This document shows positions 58,099-64,000 of a stretch of DNA of 64,000 nucleotides, in pieces. The position numbers were made by a program, and so were the translations under genes. The notes beneath the pieces are model-generated. The model saw only the letters and a program-made list of their open reading frames with translations. It did no database searches and had not been told where the DNA came from. Each line of letters opens with the position of its first letter. The stretch's first letter is position 1. The DNA is from Cucumis sativus (taxonomy: Eukaryota; Streptophyta; Magnoliopsida; Cucurbitales; Cucurbitaceae): the NCBI RefSeq assembly GCF_000004075.3, contig NC_026660.2:248001-312000 (forward strand), written 5' to 3'.

Positions 58099-61000
58099 AT
58101 GGGTAACCTCAAGCTAGCTGTTGATGTAGTGGGTGCTCATGATCTTATGCCAAAAGATGGACAGGGCTCAGCCAATGCTTTTGTAGAGCTTCACTTCGAT
58201 CGTCAAAGAGTTCGTACCACGACAAAGGAGAAGGATCTCAATCCTGTTTGGAACGAGAGCTTCTACTTTAACATATCAGATCCACAAAATTTGGCTAACC
58301 TTATTCTGGAGGCCTTTATCTTTACCTTTAACAAATCAAGCATCAGCTCGAAGCCCTGCTTTCTTGGAAAAGTTCGTCTTACTGGGACCTCATTTGTTTC
58401 GCACTCTGATGCTGCTGTTTTTCACTATCCTTTGGAAAAACGAGGCATTTTTTCACGAATAAAAGGAGAACTTGGCCTTAAGGTCTATGTAACTGACGAT
58501 CCTTCTCTAAAGCTTTCAAATTTACTTCCTGCAGCGGAACCTTCTGTGGAAAAGGATCCTCTTCCAGTTCCAATCACATCTGAACACCAATCAACAATAC
58601 GAAAAGTTCCAAAGTTTGTAGCAAGTTTATTTTCTACCGACAAAACTGAATCAAGACAAACATTCCACCACCTTCCCAATGAGAAGCAGTCTCAACAAGA
58701 TACGCCACAAGCTAGTGTACCAGCTGTGACCTATGGAGGATACGGTATGAATTCTAATCCAATGGTAGTAAATAATGTTCAGGCATATCCAGGGTCACCA
58801 TTTCATTATAATGATTATTCAATAAGAGAGACGAGTCCATACCTTGGCGGTGGAATGGTTGTTGGGGGTCGCCTTGCACTTCGAGACAGGCCTACAAATA
58901 CCTATGACCTTGTAGAAAAGATGCATTATCTTTTTGTTCGAGTTGTGAAAGCCCGTGATCTTCCCACCAAGGATTTGACTGGAGGCTTGGATCCTTATGT
59001 TGAAGTGAAACTAGGGAACTTTAAGGGAACTACAAAGCATTATGAGAAAAATTCAAGTCCCGAATGGAATGAGGTATTTGCCTTCTCAAGGACGGATGTG
59101 CAATCAACAGTTCTGGAAGTTACTCTTAAAGACAAGGATCACATAAAGGATGATTATGTTGGACGTTTGTACTTTGATCTTCATGAAGTTCCTACTCGAG
59201 TTCCACCTGATAGTCCATTGGCTCCTGAATGGTATCGCCTCGAAGACAAGAGTAGATCAAAGAAAAAGGGAGAGCTAATGCTTGCTGTATGGTACGGCAC
59301 ACAAGCTGACGAGGCTTTTCCAGATGCTTGGCATTCTGATGCTATCTCCCCTACTGATTATACTTCGGTCATCCCAGCATATATTCGCTCCAAAGTTTAT
59401 CATTCACCTAGATTGTGGTACGTCCGTGTCAATGTTGTTGAAGCTCACGATTTGGTTGTACAGGAGAAGTCTCGTTTCCCAGATGCATATGTGAAGGTAC
59501 AAATTGGCAACCAAGTTCTACGAACAAAACCGGTGAAAACTCAATCAATGAATGCCTTCTGGAATGAAGATCTAATGTTTGTTGCTGCTGAACCCTTCGA
59601 TGATCATTTGATCCTTTCTGTTGAGGACCATGTTGGTCCCAACAAGGATGAAACGCTTGGGAGGGCTGTTATTCCGCTGAGTTCTGTAGAAAAGCGTGCT
59701 GATAGTCGACCTATCCGCAGCCGATGGTACGACCTTATGAAGTCTATGTCAGATGCCGTGGAAGCAGGGGAGGGGAACAAAGACAAGGATAAGGATAAGG
59801 ATAAGTTTCATAGTAGACTCCATCTTCGCATTTGTCTGGAGGGTGGATACCATGTGCTCGATGAGTCGACTCACTATAGCAGTGACCTCAGACCCTCACT
59901 GAAGCAACTTTGGAAGCCACCAATAGGTATATTGGAGCTTGGCATCCTGGCGGCGGATAAGCTTCATCCAATGAAAAATAGGAATGGGAAGGGCACAACT
60001 GATACATTTTGTGTGGCGAAGTATGGTCAGAAATGGGTTCGAACTCGAACAATAATTGACAATTTAAGCCCCAAATTCAATGAGCAGTACCATTGGGAGG
60101 TTTTTGATCCTTCCACAGTCTTGACTGTTGGTCTTTTTGACAATGGTCATATTGGTGAATCCAGCAGTAACAGGGACACAAAAATTGGGAAGATTCGAAT
60201 TCGTATTTCAACTCTTGAAACCAGTCGCATTTATACACATGTATATCCATTGCTTGTTCTTCACCCTTCTGGTGTCAAGAAGATGGGTGAACTGCACCTT
60301 GCTCTAAGATTTTTGTGCCCATCGGTTATGAATTTGATGTCTATGTATTCACGGCCTCTATTGCCAAAAATGCATTACATAAGGCCATTAGCGTTGTCTC
60401 AACAAGAACCACTTCGACATCAGGCAGTCAACATTGTAGCTGCTCGATTTAGCAGAGCAGAGCCTTCTCTGAGGAAGGAGGTAGTCGAGTACATGTCTGA
60501 TGTAGACTCTCATCTTTGGAGCATGAGACGAACCAAGGCCAACTTCTTCCGGATTGTAGCAGTTTTTTCGGGATTACTTGCAATTGGAAATTGGTTTGGA
60601 GAAGTGTGCATGTGGAAGAACCCCATTACTACAGGGCTTGTTCATCTTCTTTTTTTGATGCTAGTTTGTTTCCCTGAGATGATCTTGCCCACAGTTTTCC
60701 TCTACATGTGTGTTATAGGAATTTGGAACTATTGGTACCGTGCTCGAAACCCTCCACATATGGACACGAAACTCTCTCACGCAGAGGCAGTGAACCCAGA
60801 CGAGCTTGACGAAGAATTCGACTCGTTTCCAACAAGTCGAAGCCCAGACATAATTCGAATGAGGTATGACCGGATGAGAAGTTTGGCAGGAAGAATCCAA
60901 ACTGTAATGGGAGACGTGGCAACACAAGGAGAACGAATTCAAGCACTCTTAAACTGGCGAGATCCTCGTGCAACATGCATATACATAATATTTTGCTTCA

Positions 61001-61155
61001 TTGCAGCTCTTGTGCTGTACGTAACACCATTCCAGATGTTGTTCCTTCTAACTGGTTTCTACGTAATGAGGCATCCTAGGCTCAGAAACCGAATGCCACC
61101 GGTGCCGATGAACTTCTTCCGCAGGCTGCCTGCTAGGACGGATAGTATGTTGTAA
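58099..61155 (+). CDS. MCTP: multiple C2 domain and transmembrane region protein
   Basis: Intronless CDS of 1018 aa. Plant MCTPs (FTIP1, QUIRKY, NHL26-interacting FTIPs) tether ER to plasma membrane, notably at plasmodesmata, and affect transport of proteins such as FT. Domains seen: C2-A about 3-110 (GAHDLMPKDGQGSANAFVEL), C2-B about 277-385 (ARDLPTKDLTGGLDPYVEV), C2-C about 440-545 (EAHDLVVQEKSRFPDAYV), C2-D about 610-715 (ADKLHPMKNRNGKGTTDTF), then the PRT_C region with hydrophobic segments near 816-835, 846-880 and 959-990, ending NFFRRLPARTDSML. Intact. I do not assign an Arabidopsis orthologue. Confidence 0.95.
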   Translation: MGNLKLAVDVVGAHDLMPKDGQGSANAFVELHFDRQRVRTTTKEKDLNPVWNESFYFNISDPQNLANLILEAFIFTFNKSSISSKPCFLGKVRLTGTSFVSHSDAAVFHYPLEKRGIFSRIKGELGLKVYVTDDPSLKLSNLLPAAEPSVEKDPLPVPITSEHQSTIRKVPKFVASLFSTDKTESRQTFHHLPNEKQSQQDTPQASVPAVTYGGYGMNSNPMVVNNVQAYPGSPFHYNDYSIRETSPYLGGGMVVGGRLALRDRPTNTYDLVEKMHYLFVRVVKARDLPTKDLTGGLDPYVEVKLGNFKGTTKHYEKNSSPEWNEVFAFSRTDVQSTVLEVTLKDKDHIKDDYVGRLYFDLHEVPTRVPPDSPLAPEWYRLEDKSRSKKKGELMLAVWYGTQADEAFPDAWHSDAISPTDYTSVIPAYIRSKVYHSPRLWYVRVNVVEAHDLVVQEKSRFPDAYVKVQIGNQVLRTKPVKTQSMNAFWNEDLMFVAAEPFDDHLILSVEDHVGPNKDETLGRAVIPLSSVEKRADSRPIRSRWYDLMKSMSDAVEAGEGNKDKDKDKDKFHSRLHLRICLEGGYHVLDESTHYSSDLRPSLKQLWKPPIGILELGILAADKLHPMKNRNGKGTTDTFCVAKYGQKWVRTRTIIDNLSPKFNEQYHWEVFDPSTVLTVGLFDNGHIGESSSNRDTKIGKIRIRISTLETSRIYTHVYPLLVLHPSGVKKMGELHLALRFLCPSVMNLMSMYSRPLLPKMHYIRPLALSQQEPLRHQAVNIVAARFSRAEPSLRKEVVEYMSDVDSHLWSMRRTKANFFRIVAVFSGLLAIGNWFGEVCMWKNPITTGLVHLLFLMLVCFPEMILPTVFLYMCVIGIWNYWYRARNPPHMDTKLSHAEAVNPDELDEEFDSFPTSRSPDIIRMRYDRMRSLAGRIQTVMGDVATQGERIQALLNWRDPRATCIYIIFCFIAALVLYVTPFQMLFLLTGFYVMRHPRLRNRMPPVPMNFFRRLPARTDSML

Positions 61156-61603
61156 TTTTGAAAGTGCAGTAGTAGTGGATCATGCATGTGTTCTAGAAAT
61201 GGTTTTCATGGAGAAACCTGTGAATGGTTTTGTTGACATTGTCATGTGTTGGTGAAGAAATTAAGTGGAAGTAGTGTCAATGTAATGCTACATTATGTAT
61301 GGAGTTTTGGCCATAAATAATGTCTTATGAACCCACTCCTCTCTCTCCTCCTCCTCCTCCTCTATTCAATGGTACCCTCAAACTTGTTATTATTTTTTTA
61401 AAAAAAGAGAACTGTATAAATATATAGATATATAAGAAGTTATATAGTGAGGAGGTTATTAGTTAAAAAAAAGAAGCAAAAGAGAGGTCATCAAATAGTG
61501 TGTGTACATATATTATAGGAAAAATAGTTCGAAAAGTTGGAATATAGATTGGGTTTATGATATTAAAGTTATAATGATAATTAATTAAGAAGTATCAAAG
61601 AAT
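61156..61603. other. MCTP 3' region and spacer
   Basis: 3' UTR of MCTP, with an ATAAATAATG signal-like stretch near 61,313-61,322 and a CTC/CCT microsatellite (61,335-61,361), followed by AT-rich DNA. Confidence 0.5.
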
Positions 61604-61675
61604 TCCGTTGTCGTCCAGCGGTTAGGATATCTGGCTTTCACCCAGGAGACCCGGGTTCGATTCCCGGCAACGGAA
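61604..61675 (+). tRNA. tRNA-Glu (UUC anticodon)
   Basis: 72-nt nuclear tRNA. Acceptor strands TCCGTTG and CAACGGA pair with discriminator A. The anticodon loop CTTTCACC carries TTC. The T arm is CCGGGTTCGATTCCCGG with a consensus B box. A pol III terminator T-run (TTATTTTTT) follows at once. No intron. Confidence 0.96.
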
Positions 61676-61959
61676 TTATTTTTTAGCTTACAAAATTGTC
61701 ACATGCACATGCGTATTTGATCTATTCTAATTGAACCAAATTAAACAATTAGGTTTTTGTTTTTAAATATTATTTGTCATTAATCTTTTCTTGTCTCAAC
61801 AACATGTGGTAAGTTAAATTAATTAAGATGTAATTTTCATCTAAATCTATTGCTTAATTTGATATCTACGACTATTCATTAGTTTTTCTAATCAATTCGG
61901 CTAGATATAAACCTAATCAGTTAAAATAAAACCTCAACAATTTTATGATCGAAATTAAA
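61676..61959. other. AT-rich spacer
   Basis: Sequence after the tRNA. Nothing recognised. Confidence 0.4.
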
Positions 61960-62470
61960 TTAGGGACACTTGCAAAAATGACAAAATCTGATACAGCTAA
62001 TACCCTTTGATACTTCTTGATATACCTGATACAATACCTTTTGAAACACACATGAAACATCTTGTTACACATTATAATACTCTTTGCTACACTTGTTCTC
62101 TTGATACGATTGATGCCTCTTACGCCTTGATGCATTTGATTAGTTTGATATACTTAAAAACTTAACTTATAAGTTTAATGCACTGGTAATAAACTTGTTA
62201 TGTTTCATTAGTACATTCAATAAATTTAATACGTTTGATGTACATATGATATATTTGATACACTCGATGCACTGCAGATATACTTAGTATTTTTCACTTA
62301 TACATTTGATTGATTAAATACATTTGATATGCTATTGATATATACTTGTAAACTTGATTCATATACTTGATAATAGTTCACTTTACTGATATGTTTTAAC
62401 AATATATTGTTGATATACTTGATGATGATACACTGAGTTACATCATTCATATACTTAATAATACTCTAAT
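61960..62470. repeat. Degenerate TGATA(C/T) repeat block
   Basis: Dozens of variants of (A/T)TTGATA(C/T) and GATACACTTGA crowd about 500 bp. Together with the flanking TTGCAAAAATGACAAAAT and, at about 62,990-63,090, GATATTTGCAAAATTTTAAA, this may be the interior of a non-autonomous TIR element about 1.1 kb long, related in style to the one at 22 kb. Ends not proven. Confidence 0.5.
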
Positions 62471-62504
62471 GAACTGCATAAAATTTGGAAAAAAAAAAAA
62501 CGAC

Positions 62505-62662
62505 AATCATGTAGTAAGTATATTAATCAACTAATACATAAAATACAATCATGTAGTAAGTATTCCTTATACATGTATGATACACCTAATATATGTATGA
62601 TACACCTAATCAACTAATACACGTAGTAAGTATATTAATCAACTAATACATAAAATACAAGT
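62505..62662. repeat. Nested direct repeats
   Basis: TAGTAAGTATATTAATCAAC followed by TAATACATAAAATACAA occurs at about 62,513 and again at about 62,625, with TGTATGATACACCTAAT doubled between. Local duplications. Confidence 0.8.
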
Positions 62663-62834
62663 ATATCACAATACTAATATATAAAATTGAGACAAAGTAA
62701 AACCAAAACAAAATCAATGAAAAAAAATAAAACAAAATCATGTTCAACTTAAAATACATATCGAAGAAAGTAAAAAAAATCACAAATGAAGTTAAATTAC
62801 TTCGATCAACAACTAAACAATTTTTCTTATTAAA

Positions 62835-62915
62835 AAGTGGAAGATAACGAAGATTTGAACCTGGGATCTCTTGTCCAGAGAAAGATAGAAGTGTCAATTG
62901 ATCTAAGCTCATGTT
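62835..62915 (-). mobile_element. tRNA-derived SINE-like scrap
   Basis: The minus strand reads TGAGCTTAGATCAATTGACA then, 30 bp on, CCCAGGTTCAAATCTTCG: an A-box-like and B-box-like pair of tRNA type without a foldable acceptor stem. Probably a decayed SINE or tRNA-related repeat. Confidence 0.4.
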
Positions 62916-63089
62916 GGCGAAAACTGAGTTATTGAAGGGTAGTTTATGAATAATAACAAAATTTAAGATAGAGCAGATTTTTACAAGTGAAAATTTTGTG
63001 ATATTTGCAAAATTTTAAACAATGTGGTATATTTGTTATATTATATTTTCAAAATGCTACCTTATGCAATTTTTTCATTAGATTATGAG

Positions 63090-64000
63090 CTTTTGTTTCT
63101 CTAAACTGGAACATTTTGTTTGATTGGACATCTATCCTTTTATTTTTACAATTCTACTTTTTCACACTTTATTTATCTATTCCACATGACCCCCAATTTA
63201 TCGCTTTAACCGACAAAGTAGTTTATTCCCTAAACCTAAGGTTGGAAGCAAATAAAAACTTTACTTTAAGGTCTCATTTTTATCACATGTTTTTTCATGA
63301 GATTTCAAATAGACATTTAATATCTCTGTTTGTTTTACATAATTTCACTTTTTAATAAGTAGGATATCGTTACGAGGTAACTTTAAAAAATTTACGTGAT
63401 ATTGGTCTTTTAATCCCATGAGAATTTTATGTCACAAATATCAACCACAAAAATATAGTTTAATTGATTTATAAGTTAATATAAATTATTTATTACTATT
63501 AACTTTAATTAATTATTAAATATAAACACAAATTTATTATTTAGATTTAATAAATTTTAATTAATACTTTTACCTTTGAATTTTTATGCTATCTTAACTA
63601 TTTAATATAAATTATTACGATTAATAATTAATATTATAATTAATTCATCGTTTTAGGTTATAATTAATTTAATTATGTTTGTTAGAAGATGTTGTTTTGT
63701 TTTTATTTTATTAACTAAGTAATCAATTAACGTAACAATAAATTACTTTACGTTAAATTTAATTGATTTCTACTATTATTTAAAGTAATTAATTTATTTT
63801 ATTTTTTCATGCACATCCAAACACATTATATTAATTATCATAGATATTAAAAAATATATATTCATGAAACAATATATGTAATTGAAATGAGCGTCGAAAA
63901 GAAAAAGAAAATTATTTTGAAAATGAAGTAAAATTTAATTAAAAATGTCAAAATAATAAGGCAATCTTTTTCTTCTTTTCCTTTCTTCTCTTTCCTTTTC
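63090..64000. other. AT-rich terminal region
   Basis: Very AT-rich DNA (ATTAATTA-type runs from 63,460). No gene, RNA or repeat that I can support. A CT-rich tract begins near 63,968 at the window edge. Confidence 0.5.

Noticed and set aside
58485-60976. Minus-strand frames across the MCTP gene
   Set aside because: Shadows of a 1018-aa CDS with clear C2 and PRT_C domains.
1-64000. CRISPR array, bacterial operon or viral gene cluster
   Set aside because: No regular spaced repeats. Genes are spliced and of plant type throughout.

Overview
The window is nuclear DNA of a flowering plant. It is AT-rich, with spliced genes carrying GT-AG introns, a plant-type MCTP gene, a plant GT90 glycosyltransferase, decayed LINE and LTR pieces, and tandem paralogues. 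A terminal-inverted-repeat element carrying 'tctatcagtgatag'-type runs resembles repeats I associate with cucurbit genomes (Cucumis-like). That taxonomic guess is an inference.

Region 1 (1-44,908) is the striking part: a tandem array of 18 divergent paralogues of PCNA, the eukaryotic DNA sliding clamp. They lie on both strands. Seventeen are complete in the window and one is cut by the left edge. I rebuilt each gene by hand from splice sites. Sixteen of the 17 complete genes share one architecture: four coding exons with intron phases 1-1-0, encoding mostly 243-262 aa (one of 284 aa), close to canonical PCNA (about 261-264 aa). The seventeenth (23,147-24,266) has precisely lost intron 3. Exon 1 aligns with PCNA domain 1. 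Exon 2 starts at the interdomain connecting loop. Exon 3 covers the strand that carries Lys164 in canonical PCNA, and exon 4 covers the C-terminal half of domain 2. No member keeps a Lys at the Lys164 position. The array contains a mirror-image inverted duplication (3.6-11.5 kb), a recent head-to-tail expansion of four units (22.5-33.1 kb), a dead exon 2-3 fragment (about 7.3-7.5 kb) and tandem repeats inside introns. I know of no function for these proteins. Possible roles are alternative or heteromeric clamps, PCNA modifiers, or decoys for viral replication proteins; all are speculation.

Region 2 (44.9-61.2 kb) holds three ordinary single genes, all on the plus strand: a ten-exon tRNA-specific adenosine deaminase (TAD1/ADAT1), a six-exon GT90/CAP10-type O-glucosyltransferase-like membrane protein, and an MCTP (multiple C2 domains and transmembrane region) gene with an intronless CDS and a 5'-UTR intron.

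Region 3 (61.2-64 kb) carries a nuclear tRNA-Glu(UUC) gene, a degenerate TGATAC-type repeat block, a tRNA-derived SINE-like scrap and AT-rich sequence.

Mobile and inserted DNA inside the array: a 5'-truncated LINE at about 35.7-37.9 kb with an LTR fossil nested in it; a related LTR fossil at 19.4-19.8 kb; three copies of a 5S-rRNA-derived insert; a likely organellar (mitochondrial-like) insert at about 33.1-33.6 kb; and a TIR element at 22.1-22.4 kb.
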